A DNA stretch of 64,000 nucleotides, taken from assembly GCF_000244915.1 (NCBI RefSeq), contig NZ_CM001442.1, forward strand, positions 558,001 through 622,000, given 5' to 3'. A model generated the notes under the pieces. It was not told where the DNA came from. It saw nothing but the letters and a program-made list of their open reading frames with translations, and made no database searches. Within the stretch, counting starts at the first letter, position 1. Each line of letters starts with the position of its first letter. This stretch comes from Bradyrhizobium sp. WSM471 (lineage in GTDB: Bacteria; Pseudomonadota; Alphaproteobacteria; Rhizobiales; Xanthobacteraceae). Made by a program: the position numbers and the translations under genes. Below are positions 44,751 to 53,070 of this stretch, piece by piece.

Positions 44751-45019
44751 GAACCGTCAATCTCCTCCGTCTGCCGGGGCCGAAAGGACCCGCGGCGGCT
44801 CGCCCAGAAATCCAGAAAAACAACAAATTTGCTCGTCCGGCGCCAGCCCCGGCGGTTGCCTGGGCCGAATCAGCACCGCCTCAACTGGGGCACAGTTTCC
44901 GGCAGCCCACCCTGTTCGCCGTATAGCGAATTGGGGCTTGTTTTGCCAAGCAAAACGCCTGCCAAACGCGAAAGTGTGGAGACCTCAGCGTTTGCTGCGA
45001 CCGCTAAGAGAAAATTAGC

Positions 45020-46276
45020 CTAAGCCTGATCGAGACCGTAGAGCGTGTGCAGGGTGCGCACCGCAAGCTCGGTATAGGCGGTGTCGATCAGAACCGAGAA
45101 TTTGATCTCGGAGGTTGTAATGGCCCGGATGTTGATATTCCGTCCCGCGAGGGCCGAGAACGCCTGGGCGGCAACGCCGGCATGGCTGCGCATGCCGCTG
45201 CCGATCACCGAGATCTTGGCGACGTCGGTCGCGGTGTCGAGCCGGGCATAATTGATCTGGCTCTTGGCCGCGGTGATCGTCTCCTTGGCCCTGGTGTAGT
45301 CGGCGGCCGGGACCGTAAAGGTGAGGTCGGTGGTCTTGCCGTCCTCGGAGACGTTCTGCACGATCATGTCGACGTTGATGTTGGCATCCGCGAGCGGGCC
45401 GAAGATCGACGCCGCCACGCCGGGCTTGTCCTCGATCTGGCGTACCGAGATCTGGGCCTCGTCCTTCGAAAAGGCGATGCCGGTGACGACGTGGCTTTCC
45501 ATGATCTCCTCCTCGCTGCAGATCAGCGTGCCGGGCGGCTGGTTGGCATGCGGATCGATATCCTCGGGCTTGTCGAAGCTCGAGCGGACGAAAATCGGCA
45601 TGTTGTGGACCATGCCGAGTTCCACGGAGCGGACCTGGAGCACCTTGGCGCCCTGGGAGGCCAGTTCCAGCATGTCTTCGAACGCGATCTTGTCGAGTCG
45701 GCGCGCCTTCGGCACGATTCGCGGATCGGTGGTGTAGACACCGTCGACGTCGGTGTAGATGTCACAGCGGTCCGCCTTGACGGCGGCGGCGATCGCCACG
45801 GCCGAGGTATCGGAGCCGCCGCGGCCGAGCGTGGTAATGCGGTTGGTCTCGGGGTTGATGCCCTGGAAGCCGGCGATCACGGCGACTTCCTTGCGCTCCC
45901 TGAAGCGCTTGATGATCTCGCTGCCGTCGATGCCCTCGATCCGGGCCGAGGCATGGGCGTCGCTGGTCTTGATCGGGATTTGCCAGCCCTGCCAGGAGCG
46001 GGCCTGGATACCCATGCCCTGAAGCACGATGGCAAGCAGGCCGGACGTCACCTGTTCGCCCGAGGCGACCACGGCGTCGTATTCGCGCGCGTCGTGCATC
46101 GGCGAGGCCTCGGTGCACCAGGCCACCAGCTCGTTGGTTTTACCGGACATCGCCGAGACGACCACGGCCACTTCATGGCCGGCGTCGACCTCACGCTTCA
46201 CATGGCGTGCGACGTTGCGGATACGTTCGATGTTGGCGACGGATGTGCCGCCGAATTTCATCACGAGGCGGCTCAT
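45020..46276 (-). CDS. lysC: Aspartate kinase
   Basis: 418 residues. Kinase domain opens RLVMKFGGTSVANIERI and includes LGRGGSDTSAVAIAAAVKAD and TDVDGVYTTDPRIVPKARR; two C-terminal ACT domains follow (ISVRQIEDKPGVAASIFGPL; ISVIGSGMRSHAGVAAQAFS) that mediate lysine/threonine feedback. Single-function enzyme, first step from aspartate to Lys, Met, Thr and diaminopimelate. Its divergent neighbour is a PH-domain protein. It feeds homoserine to the metA/metZ pathway elsewhere in the window. Confidence 0.97.
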   Translation of the reverse strand: MSRLVMKFGGTSVANIERIRNVARHVKREVDAGHEVAVVVSAMSGKTNELVAWCTEASPMHDAREYDAVVASGEQVTSGLLAIVLQGMGIQARSWQGWQIPIKTSDAHASARIEGIDGSEIIKRFRERKEVAVIAGFQGINPETNRITTLGRGGSDTSAVAIAAAVKADRCDIYTDVDGVYTTDPRIVPKARRLDKIAFEDMLELASQGAKVLQVRSVELGMVHNMPIFVRSSFDKPEDIDPHANQPPGTLICSEEEIMESHVVTGIAFSKDEAQISVRQIEDKPGVAASIFGPLADANINVDMIVQNVSEDGKTTDLTFTVPAADYTRAKETITAAKSQINYARLDTATDVAKISVIGSGMRSHAGVAAQAFSALAGRNINIRAITTSEIKFSVLIDTAYTELAVRTLHTLYGLDQA

Positions 46277-46425
46277 GACGACGCGTGCATTCCCTCATAA
46301 GGATAAGTATGGTGACCCGCGCTGGACGGGTGCCTGCGATACCGACCGCGCGTATACAGAGGGGCGGGGCCGGGGGCAAGCGGGTTCCTGGGCGGGCCAA
46401 TCCGGGCAATGGGTTAATCGAGGTC

Positions 46426-46893
46426 ATGGCGCGTTATATCGACGAGATCCTGCAACCGGGCGAGCGGGTACTGTATTCGACCAATGCGCACTGGATCTTC
46501 TATTTGCCGGCGATCCTGGCCTGGATCGTGGCGCTGGCCCTGTTCGTCCTGTCACGGCAAACCATCGTCGAGGGGCTCGTGCTGCTCTGCCTCGTCGCGG
46601 CCGGCCTGGTGGCTCTGGCGGCGCTGTACTGGACCGTGAAGGGCTGGTTCCATCGCTTTACCACCGAGACCGACGTGACCAATTTGCGGATCGTGCACAA
46701 GACCGGCTTCATCAAGCGCCGCACCTTCGAGATGGCGCTGGACAAGGTCGAGAGCGTCGATGTGAATCAGACCATTCTTGGACGTATTCTCAACTATGGC
46801 GATGTCACCATCAATGGCGTGGGGGAAGGTCGCGAAACCATCCGGACCATCGCCTCGCCGCTCGCCTTCCGCAGTTCGATCACCACGCGGTAG
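46426..46893 (+). CDS. PH-domain (bPH2/YdbT-like) membrane protein
   Basis: 155 residues from ATG 46426. Two membrane helices near residues 24-65 (IFYLPAILAWIVALALFVLS, LVLLCLVAAGLVALAALYWT) are followed by a bacterial PH domain (TTETDVTNLRIVHKTGFIKR, RTFEMALDKVESVDVNQTIL, GRILNYGDVTINGVGEG). The family is widespread in alphaproteobacteria and of unknown function. Fifteen bp upstream of ubiG, likely same transcript. Confidence 0.85.
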   Translation: MARYIDEILQPGERVLYSTNAHWIFYLPAILAWIVALALFVLSRQTIVEGLVLLCLVAAGLVALAALYWTVKGWFHRFTTETDVTNLRIVHKTGFIKRRTFEMALDKVESVDVNQTILGRILNYGDVTINGVGEGRETIRTIASPLAFRSSITTR

Positions 46894-46908
46894 GACCGCG
46901 CGCAACCC

Positions 46909-47682
46909 ATGAGCATGCAGCAAAATACTTCCGCTACCGCAAGCCCGCAGCCGGGCTCGACCGTCGACGCCGCCGAGATCGCGAAATTCTCAAAACTTTC
47001 AGCCGAGTGGTGGGACCCCAACGGCAAGATGGCGCCGCTGCACCGGATCAACCCGCTGCGGCTCGGCTACATCCGCGATGCCGCCTGCCGCAAGTTCGAG
47101 CGCAACGCGCGCAGCCTCAACTGCCTCGGCGGTCTGCGCGTGCTCGACATCGGCTGCGGCGCCGGCCTGCTCTGCGAGCCGCTGTCGCGCCTGGGTGCGC
47201 AGGTCATCGGCGTCGATCCGTCGGTCAGCAACATCGCGGCCGCGAAGCTGCATGCCGACAAGGCGCATCTCGCGATCGACTATCGCTGCACCACGGTCGA
47301 GGAGATCGACCCGCGCGAGCGCTTCGACATCGTGCTGGCGATGGAGGTGGTCGAGCACGTCGTCGACGTCGGCGTTTTCCTGAAGCGCTGCGCCGCGATG
47401 CTGAAGCCAAACGGGTTGATGGTGGTCTCGACGCTGAACAGGAACTGGAAGAGCTTTGCGCTCGCCATCGTCGGCGCCGAATACGTCCTGCGCTGGCTGC
47501 CGCGCGGCACCCACGAGTGGAACAAGTTCGTCACCCCCGACGAGCTGACGAAATACCTGCTCGACAATCGCCTAGTCATCACCGAGCAGACGGGCGTCGT
47601 CTACAGCCCCTTCGCCGACAAATGGACCCTCTCGTCAGACATGGACGTGAACTACATGGTGGTGGCGGAAGGCATGGTGTGA
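46909..47682 (+). CDS. ubiG: Ubiquinone biosynthesis O-methyltransferase UbiG
   Basis: 257 residues. UbiG signatures: EIAKFSKLSAEWWDPNGKMA, PLHRINPLRLGYIRDAACR, SAM motif VLDIGCGAGLLCEPLSRLGA, and ALAIVGAEYVLRWLPRGTHE with WNKFVTPDELTKYL, the region involved in membrane binding. Carries out both O-methylations of ubiquinone synthesis at the inner membrane. A second ATG at 46915 is possible. Classic alphaproteobacterial position divergent from lysC, with the PH-domain gene between. Confidence 0.96.
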   Translation: MSMQQNTSATASPQPGSTVDAAEIAKFSKLSAEWWDPNGKMAPLHRINPLRLGYIRDAACRKFERNARSLNCLGGLRVLDIGCGAGLLCEPLSRLGAQVIGVDPSVSNIAAAKLHADKAHLAIDYRCTTVEEIDPRERFDIVLAMEVVEHVVDVGVFLKRCAAMLKPNGLMVVSTLNRNWKSFALAIVGAEYVLRWLPRGTHEWNKFVTPDELTKYLLDNRLVITEQTGVVYSPFADKWTLSSDMDVNYMVVAEGMV

Positions 47683-47708
47683 GGCGTTGCTGCTTCCAAA
47701 CATCCGGC

Positions 47709-47840
47709 GTCGTCCTGGCGAAAGCCAGGACCCATTATACCCCAGGGTCTAGTTAGGCGAAGGCTGATAACCACGAGTCTTCGCCAAATCACTCCTTGGG
47801 GTAATGGTCCTGGATCTGCGCTTCGCTTGCCCAGGACCAC
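47709..47840 (+). repeat. MITE-like dispersed repeat, copy 2
   Basis: Begins GTCGTCCTGGCGAAAGCCAG, continues ACCCATTATACCCCAGGG, GGCGAAGGCTGATAACC and CTTGGGGTAATGGTCCTGG, and ends CTTGCCCAGGACCAC. Block order matches the element at 22438-22575 in opposite orientation. It fills most of the ubiG-DMT gap (47683-47951); nothing else is seen there. Confidence 0.65.
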
Positions 47841-47951
47841 ACTGAGTTTGTCAGGCAAGCATCGCACCCATGACATCCGCGTGATTGACCTGCTTGAGCG
47901 CGAGCGGCACGTTGACATCAACGTCCTGTTCCTCCCACCGCCATCCCACCC

Positions 47952-48851
47952 ATGTTCACCATCGCCAGCCTCTGGATTCCCTTCACCGTCATTGCCGCGC
48001 TTGGCCAGGTCGCGCGCAATGCGATGCAGCGGTCGCTCACGAAGCCGCTGGGGACCTGGGGCGCAACCAATATCCGCTTCCTGTTCGGCTTTCCGTTCTC
48101 GCTGCTGTTTCTCGCGGTGGTGCTGGTCGCCACCGGCGATCATCTCGACATGCCGCCTGGTGTGTTCTGGCCGTGGCTCCTGCTCGGCGCGCTCAGCCAG
48201 ATCGTCGCGACCGGCCTGATGCTGCTCGCCATGAACGACCGCTCCTTCGTGGTGACGACGGCCTATTTGAAAACCGAAGCGATCCAGACCGCCATCTTCG
48301 GCTTCGTCTTCCTCGGCGATCATCTGACATGGCTGAAGGTGCTGGCGATCGTGATCGCGACAATCGGCGTCGTCATCACCGCGCTGCGGCCCGGCGGCGA
48401 GAAGAGCTTTGCCGAATTGAAACCGACGATCACCGGTCTCGTCGCGGCCGCGGCCTTCGCGCTCTCTGCGGTCGGCTTCCGCGGCGCCATCATCAACGTG
48501 CCCGATGTCTCGTTCGTGACGGCGGCATCGTTGACGCTGGTGCTCGGCCTGTTCGTGCAGACGCTGATCCTGACGATCTATCTGCTCTGGCGCGCGCCGA
48601 ACGTGCTTCAGGCGATCTTGGGGCTTTGGAAGCCATCGCTGCTCGCCGGCTTCATGGGCGCCTTCGCCTCGCAGTTCTGGTTCCTGGCGTTCGCGCTGAC
48701 CGCCGCCGCCAATGTCCGCACCCTCGCCTTGATCGAGGTGCTGTTCGCGCAAGCCGTGGCGTATTACTCGTTCAAGCAGCCGATCGCGCCGCGAGAGATT
48801 ATTGGCATCGCGCTGATCGTAATCGGCGTCGCGGTGCTGGTGGGAGTCTAG
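47952..48851 (+). CDS. EamA/DMT-family transporter
   Basis: 299 residues with about ten hydrophobic helices in two halves (SLWIPFTVIAALGQVARNAM, FLFGFPFSLLFLAVVLVATG, ASLTLVLGLFVQTLILTIYL, IIGIALIVIGVAVLVGV). Unlike the DMT gene at 35122 it has AYLKTEAIQTAIFGFVFLGD in the first half, typical of another DMT subgroup. Substrate unknown. Its stop overlaps the stop of the convergent DUF1178 gene by four bases (CTAG). Confidence 0.88.
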   Translation: MFTIASLWIPFTVIAALGQVARNAMQRSLTKPLGTWGATNIRFLFGFPFSLLFLAVVLVATGDHLDMPPGVFWPWLLLGALSQIVATGLMLLAMNDRSFVVTTAYLKTEAIQTAIFGFVFLGDHLTWLKVLAIVIATIGVVITALRPGGEKSFAELKPTITGLVAAAAFALSAVGFRGAIINVPDVSFVTAASLTLVLGLFVQTLILTIYLLWRAPNVLQAILGLWKPSLLAGFMGAFASQFWFLAFALTAAANVRTLALIEVLFAQAVAYYSFKQPIAPREIIGIALIVIGVAVLVGV

Positions 48852-49333
48852 TTCCTATCTTCCGGCAGCGTCGGCAGCGGCGACACCTCGATGCCTTCGT
48901 CGATCAGCGACTTGGCCTCGTCCGGCGAGGCCTCGCCGTAGATCGGGCGGTGCTCCTTGTCGCCATAATGCATTGCGCGGGCTTCGGTGGCGAATCGCTC
49001 CCCGACATTGTCGGCGTTCTTCACGATGTGATCACGCAGCTCCTTGAGCTTGGCACGCAGCTCGCGCTCCTGCGCCATCAACAGCGAAGTCGGTGCGGAT
49101 TGCGAGGCCTCGGGCGCGGTCGTCGTGGCAGTGGGCTCAGGCGGCGGCGTGGCGCGTCCGCGGCCCTTCTTGCCGACGATGCGCGGCGCCATGATCGCCT
49201 TGTCGACCTTGGCCGAGCCGCAGATCGGACAGGTCACGAGCTTGCGCTTCACCTGCTGGTCGTACGCGGACGAGCTCTGGAACCAACTCTCGAAGTCGTG
49301 GCTCCGGTCGCAGCGGAGCGCGTAGCGGATCAT
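48848..49333 (-). CDS. DUF1178 zinc-ribbon-like protein
   Basis: 161 residues. The N-terminus MIRYALRCDRSHDFESWFQS and VTCPICGSAKVDKAIMAPRI define DUF1178; CxxC in CPICGS plus Cys8 suggest a small metal site. A Pro/Thr/Ala-rich linker separates a helical C-terminus (ELRAKLKELRDHIVKNADNV, GEASPDEAKSLIDEGIEVSP). Start ATG 49333 overlaps the nitrilase stop as ATGA. Third gene of grxC-nitrilase-DUF1178, an arrangement typical of Rhizobiales. Function unknown. Confidence 0.92.
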   Translation of the reverse strand: MIRYALRCDRSHDFESWFQSSSAYDQQVKRKLVTCPICGSAKVDKAIMAPRIVGKKGRGRATPPPEPTATTTAPEASQSAPTSLLMAQERELRAKLKELRDHIVKNADNVGERFATEARAMHYGDKEHRPIYGEASPDEAKSLIDEGIEVSPLPTLPEDRN

Positions 49334-50208
49334 GCCGATCCCCGCACCAGGTGCAGGTGGTCCGGCCCCGCCTTGGGGTCGGCGACGCCGAAGCGGCGGC
49401 CGTGCTGGAGTGAGGGGATCGCGCGGCGCGCGGTCTCGACCTTGGCCGGATCGATTTTTGCCATGATGATGCCGGGTTCGACATCGCCTTCGGCGAGGAT
49501 CTCGCCCCAGGGATCGATGATCAGCGAATGGCCATAGGTCTCGCGCTTGTTCTCGTGCAGGCCTGCCTGCGCCGCGGCGAAGATGAAGCAACCGGTCTCG
49601 ATCGCGCGCGCGCGCAACAATACGTGCCAATGCGCCTCGCCGGTCTTGCGGGTGAAGGCCGAGGGTACCGTGATGAAGTACGCGCCGCTTTCGGCCAGCG
49701 CGCGGTAGAGCGCGGGGAAGCGGACATCGTAGCAGATCGTCAGGCCGACGCGGCCCCAGGGCAGGTCGGAGATCACGGCCGTCTCGCCCGGCTGGTAATT
49801 GGCGGATTCGCGATAGCTCTCGCCGTCCGGCAGCTCGATATCGAACATGTGGATCTTGTCGTAGCTCGCGAGCACATTGCCCTCGGGCCCGATCAGGAAC
49901 GAGCGGTTGACCGCTTTCTCGTCCGAAAAGCGCAGCGCCAGCGAGCCGACATGGATGTGGATCTTCAGTTCGGCCGCGAGCGCCCGGTACGCCCTCAGCG
50001 AGTTGTCGTCGTCCTGGCTCTGGAGGTGCTCGAACAGGGCCTTGCGGTTGAGCTGCATCATGTTGCTGACTTCGGGCGTCTGCACGTAGTCGGCGCCATT
50101 GGCCGCAGCCTGGCGGATCAGCCTGGTGGCCTGCTCGAGGCTCGGCCCGGGCATCAGGCCGGTGCGCATCTGCACCATCGCCGCCGTGAAGGTCCTGTTG
50201 TCGCTCAT
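49330..50208 (-). CDS. Nitrilase-superfamily carbon-nitrogen hydrolase (Nit-type)
   Basis: 292 residues from ATG 50208. The Glu-Lys-Cys triad is visible: Glu in VQTPEVSNMM, Lys in SYDKIHMFDI, Cys in GLTICYDVRFPALYRAL. The sequence resembles Nit1/deaminated-glutathione amidases, which repair a side product of transaminases; this fits the location directly behind a glutaredoxin gene (ATGA overlap) but is not proven. Cytosolic. Confidence 0.9.
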   Translation of the reverse strand: MSDNRTFTAAMVQMRTGLMPGPSLEQATRLIRQAAANGADYVQTPEVSNMMQLNRKALFEHLQSQDDDNSLRAYRALAAELKIHIHVGSLALRFSDEKAVNRSFLIGPEGNVLASYDKIHMFDIELPDGESYRESANYQPGETAVISDLPWGRVGLTICYDVRFPALYRALAESGAYFITVPSAFTRKTGEAHWHVLLRARAIETGCFIFAAAQAGLHENKRETYGHSLIIDPWGEILAEGDVEPGIIMAKIDPAKVETARRAIPSLQHGRRFGVADPKAGPDHLHLVRGSA

Positions 50209-50480
50209 GACTCCGCCTTGACGCTTTCGAGCATGCCGTCGAGCTTGCCTTCGCGATCGAGTGCGTAGAGCTCGTCGCAGCCGCCGACATGGGTTCCGCC
50301 GATCCAGATCTGCGGGAAGGTGGAGCCCTCGCCGGAGCGATCGTACATCTCCTGGCGCCAAGACGGGTTCTTGGCGATATCGAACTCCGTGAAGGTCGCC
50401 TTCTTGCGGGTCAGCAGCGACTTCGCGGCGGAACAATAGCCGCAGCCCGGCCTCGTGTAGATCTCGACAGCAGCGGTCAT
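50205..50480 (-). CDS. grxC: Glutaredoxin 3
   Basis: 91 residues from ATG 50480 (an ATG at 50498 would add six). Redox motif CGYC in IYTRPGCGYCSAAKSLL, cis-Pro region STFPQIWIGG and GGCDELYALDREGKL for glutathione binding. Dithiol class I glutaredoxin, electron donor to reductive enzymes, cytosolic. First gene of the three-gene operon; stop overlaps the nitrilase ATG. Confidence 0.95.
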   Translation of the reverse strand: MTAAVEIYTRPGCGYCSAAKSLLTRKKATFTEFDIAKNPSWRQEMYDRSGEGSTFPQIWIGGTHVGGCDELYALDREGKLDGMLESVKAES

Positions 50481-50527
50481 GGTGTCTGGCGCTCTCATGT
50501 CATGAATTCATTGAATTATATGGGACT

Positions 50528-51325
50528 TCACCGGCTCTCGACAACCCGGGCAAACACCAGCACGTCCACTTGCGCCGCCTTGGCCCGGAGCAGGGCCCGC
50601 GCACAGGCATCCAGCGTCGCACCCGACGTCAGGACGTCGTCGATGAGGACAATGCGCCGACCCTGGACGTCGGCCTGGCGGTCGGGGGATACCTGGAATG
50701 CACCCTGCACATTGGTGGCGCGCTGGGCCCGCGACAGGCCGATCTGCTGCTCGGTCGCGCGTACCCGGCGCAGTACCTCAGCCTTCACCTTTACCCCGCT
50801 CTGCCGCTCGATGATCCGCGCCAGCGCCCCGGACTGGTTGTAGCGGCGGCGCCAGGACCTTCGCCAGTGCAGGGGAACGGGCACCAGCATGTCGGCCTCG
50901 GTGAGCAGTTCGCCGCCCGCGCGCGCCATCCAGCGGCCCATGGCGGGGGCCAAATCCGTGCGGTCCTGGTATTTCAGCGCATGCACCAGGGTGCGCGCGA
51001 CGTCGTCATAGCGCACGGCGGCGCGCGCCCGCTGGTAGGCCGGCGGGCTCGCGATCGCCTCCATCGACAGCATGTCGGGGCCGGGATCGTATACAAAAGG
51101 GATGCCGAGCCGCGGGCAGTAGGGCCGTTCGATGAACGACAGCCGCGCCCAGCACGCCGCGCACACGCCTTCGCCGTCGACCGGCTCGCGGCAGGACACG
51201 CACAGCGTCGGCAGCGCGATGTCGAGCGCAAGCCGTGCCGCACGTGACAGCACGTGGCGGCCAGCCGTCCATGCGGCACGCAGGGGGGCGGCGATGGAAC
51301 GAGAAGGGGCGTGAGCGGCTTCCAT
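50528..51325 (-). CDS. comF: ComF-family phosphoribosyltransferase-like protein
   Basis: 265 residues. N-terminal double zinc ribbon (LCVSCREPVDGEGVCAACWA; ERPYCPRLGIPF), then LVHALKYQDRTDLAPAMGRW, PVPLHWRRSWRRRYNQSGAL and the PRPP-loop VLIDDVLTSGATLDACARAL. ComF proteins are linked to DNA uptake and single-strand DNA handling. The first ~35 residues are basic and helical. Divergent from the NDUFAF5-like gene. Confidence 0.93.
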   Translation of the reverse strand: MEAAHAPSRSIAAPLRAAWTAGRHVLSRAARLALDIALPTLCVSCREPVDGEGVCAACWARLSFIERPYCPRLGIPFVYDPGPDMLSMEAIASPPAYQRARAAVRYDDVARTLVHALKYQDRTDLAPAMGRWMARAGGELLTEADMLVPVPLHWRRSWRRRYNQSGALARIIERQSGVKVKAEVLRRVRATEQQIGLSRAQRATNVQGAFQVSPDRQADVQGRRIVLIDDVLTSGATLDACARALLRAKAAQVDVLVFARVVESR

Positions 51326-51554
51326 GGGACGAGGCTAGCGTTCTGTTTGGCGGCGCTCAAGCGGCTGGATCGGTCTCGTGCCCTGGACGCAGCGCCACTT
51401 CGGCGGTGCGCTGCAGAGCCGGGGCCTATCACGCCGCATCGTGCCATGTCGCCTTCTGGATCCCGGCTCTGCGGAGCGTCACTGCGTGCCGCACCGCGTC
51501 CGGGGCAAGAGAGAGGAGATTGCAATAACCAGCGTGATCGGCGTAACCAGCGGC

Positions 51555-52403
51555 ATGGCTCAAGACCCGCAAACCCCACCCGATTTGTTCGACCGCGCTT
51601 TGTTGCACGCGCGACAGCGCCGCGCGCAGGCGCAAGGTGCCGTGAGCTTCCTGCTGGATCGGGTCGCCGAGGACATGTCCGATCGGCTGGCGGCGGTGAT
51701 GCGGGAGTTTCACACAGCGGCCGATCTCTGGACGCCCGGCGAGGGTCTCGCGGTGCTGCGCGCGCGACTGCCCTCGATCGAGCGCATTGAGCTCGATGCA
51801 TCGGGTGCGGAGAAGCTGCCCTTTGCGCCCGAAAGCCTCGATCTCGTGGTCTCGGCGCTGGCGCTGCAATTCGTCAACGATCTGCCGGGGGTGCTCGCGC
51901 AAATCCGTCGCGCGCTGAGGCCAGATGGGCTGCTGCTGGCGGCGATGATCGGCGGCGACAGCCTGACCGAGCTGCGCCAAGCTTTTGCCGCCGCCGAGGC
52001 CGAATGCGAGGGCGGCGTGTCGCCGCGCGTCGCACCTTTCGCCGATCTGCGCGATGTTGGCGCGCTGTTGCAGCGGGCGGGCTTTGCGTTGCCGGTCACC
52101 GATGTCGACCGCGTCGTGGTCCGCTACGCCAACGCGTTCGCGCTGATGCAGGATATCAGGCGCATGGGCGCCGCCAATGTGCTGATCGAACGGCGGCGCA
52201 CGCCGAGCCGGCGATCGACGCTGCTGCGGATGGCTGAAGTCTACGCGGAAGGCTTTGCCGATGCCGACGGCCGCATCCGTGCGACATTCGACATCATCTG
52301 GCTCTCCGGCTGGGCCCCGCATGCGAGCCAGCAGCAGCCGCTCAAGCCCGGATCAGCGAAGGCGAGCCTGGCGGAAGCGGTGAAGAAGGCGGGAGGGACG
52401 TAA
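51555..52403 (+). CDS. SAM methyltransferase-fold protein, NDUFAF5/BioC-like
   Basis: 282 residues from ATG 51555; the open frame continues upstream without similarity. Begins PPDLFDRALLHARQRRAQAQ as in the mitochondrial complex I assembly factor NDUFAF5 and its alphaproteobacterial homologues, with LPFAPESLDLVVSALALQFV, AQIRRALRPDGLLLAAMIGG and DSLTELRQAFAAAEAECEGG. The SAM motif I is degenerate. Could assist complex I maturation (arginine hydroxylation in mitochondria) or act as a BioC-like enzyme; the former is favoured by length and N-terminus. Confidence 0.82.
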   Translation: MAQDPQTPPDLFDRALLHARQRRAQAQGAVSFLLDRVAEDMSDRLAAVMREFHTAADLWTPGEGLAVLRARLPSIERIELDASGAEKLPFAPESLDLVVSALALQFVNDLPGVLAQIRRALRPDGLLLAAMIGGDSLTELRQAFAAAEAECEGGVSPRVAPFADLRDVGALLQRAGFALPVTDVDRVVVRYANAFALMQDIRRMGAANVLIERRRTPSRRSTLLRMAEVYAEGFADADGRIRATFDIIWLSGWAPHASQQQPLKPGSAKASLAEAVKKAGGT

Positions 52404-52512
52404 CTCCTCATGGTGAGGAGGCGCGTCAGCGCCGTCTCGAACCATGCAGGCCCGGCTCTCATCCGCAGCCATCCTTCGAGACGACCGCTGCGCGGTCTCC
52501 CTCAGGATGAGG
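52404..52512. repeat. Intergenic palindromic repeat, second copy of the 16741 family
   Basis: CTCCTCATGGTGAGGAGGCG with CGTCTCGAACCATG, then CATCCTTCGAGACG with CTCAGGATGAGG, in inverted arrangement. Fills the gap between the NDUFAF5-like gene and mutT. Confidence 0.65.
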
Positions 52513-52519
52513 TCTGAGC

Positions 52520-52930
52520 TCACATCAGCAAATCAATCAGATGCGGGATCAGCGGAATGTCCGCGGGCGGCATGGGATAGTCGCGCAGCCTGTTGGCGCG
52601 AACCCAAGCCAGGGTCTGGCCCTCGCGCGGCGTGACCTGTCCCTCCCAGCGCCGGCAGATGTACAGCGGCATCAGGAGGTGGAAGGTCTCGTAGCCGTAG
52701 CTCGCGAACGTCAGCGGCGCCAGACAGGGTTCGGCGACGGTGATGCCGAGCTCCTCGTGAAGTTCGCGGATCAGGCTCTGTTCCGGCCGCTCGCCGGGCT
52801 CACACTTGCCGCCGGGAAATTCCCAGAGGCCGGCCAGCGTCTTGCCCTCGGGGCGCTGCGCGATCAGGACGCGCCTGTCGGCGTCGACCAGCGCGCACGC
52901 CACGACGAGCGTCAGTTTGAGATCAGCCAT
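52520..52930 (-). CDS. mutT: 8-oxo-dGTP diphosphatase MutT (Nudix)
   Basis: 136 residues. The Nudix box is complete, from GGKCEPGERPEQSLIRELHE to ELGI (about residues 40-63). N-terminus LTLVVACALVDADRRVLIAQ RPEGKTLAGLWEFPGGK follows the MutT pattern, where Trp and Phe stack on the nucleotide. Removes oxidised dGTP from the pool; cytosolic. Convergent with the methyltransferase gene across the repeat. Confidence 0.93.
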   Translation of the reverse strand: MADLKLTLVVACALVDADRRVLIAQRPEGKTLAGLWEFPGGKCEPGERPEQSLIRELHEELGITVAEPCLAPLTFASYGYETFHLLMPLYICRRWEGQVTPREGQTLAWVRANRLRDYPMPPADIPLIPHLIDLLM

Positions 52931-53070
52931 GCCTGGAATTCCGCTCGCTGAAGGATCATCCGCAACGGTTCGTTAACCCTGTTACGGCCCGTGTTTCCGA
53001 GGTCTCCATAAGTCATATTTAATCCACGGTTCCTAGAGTGGAGACGCTGAAACCATTTCGGGCCAGATCC

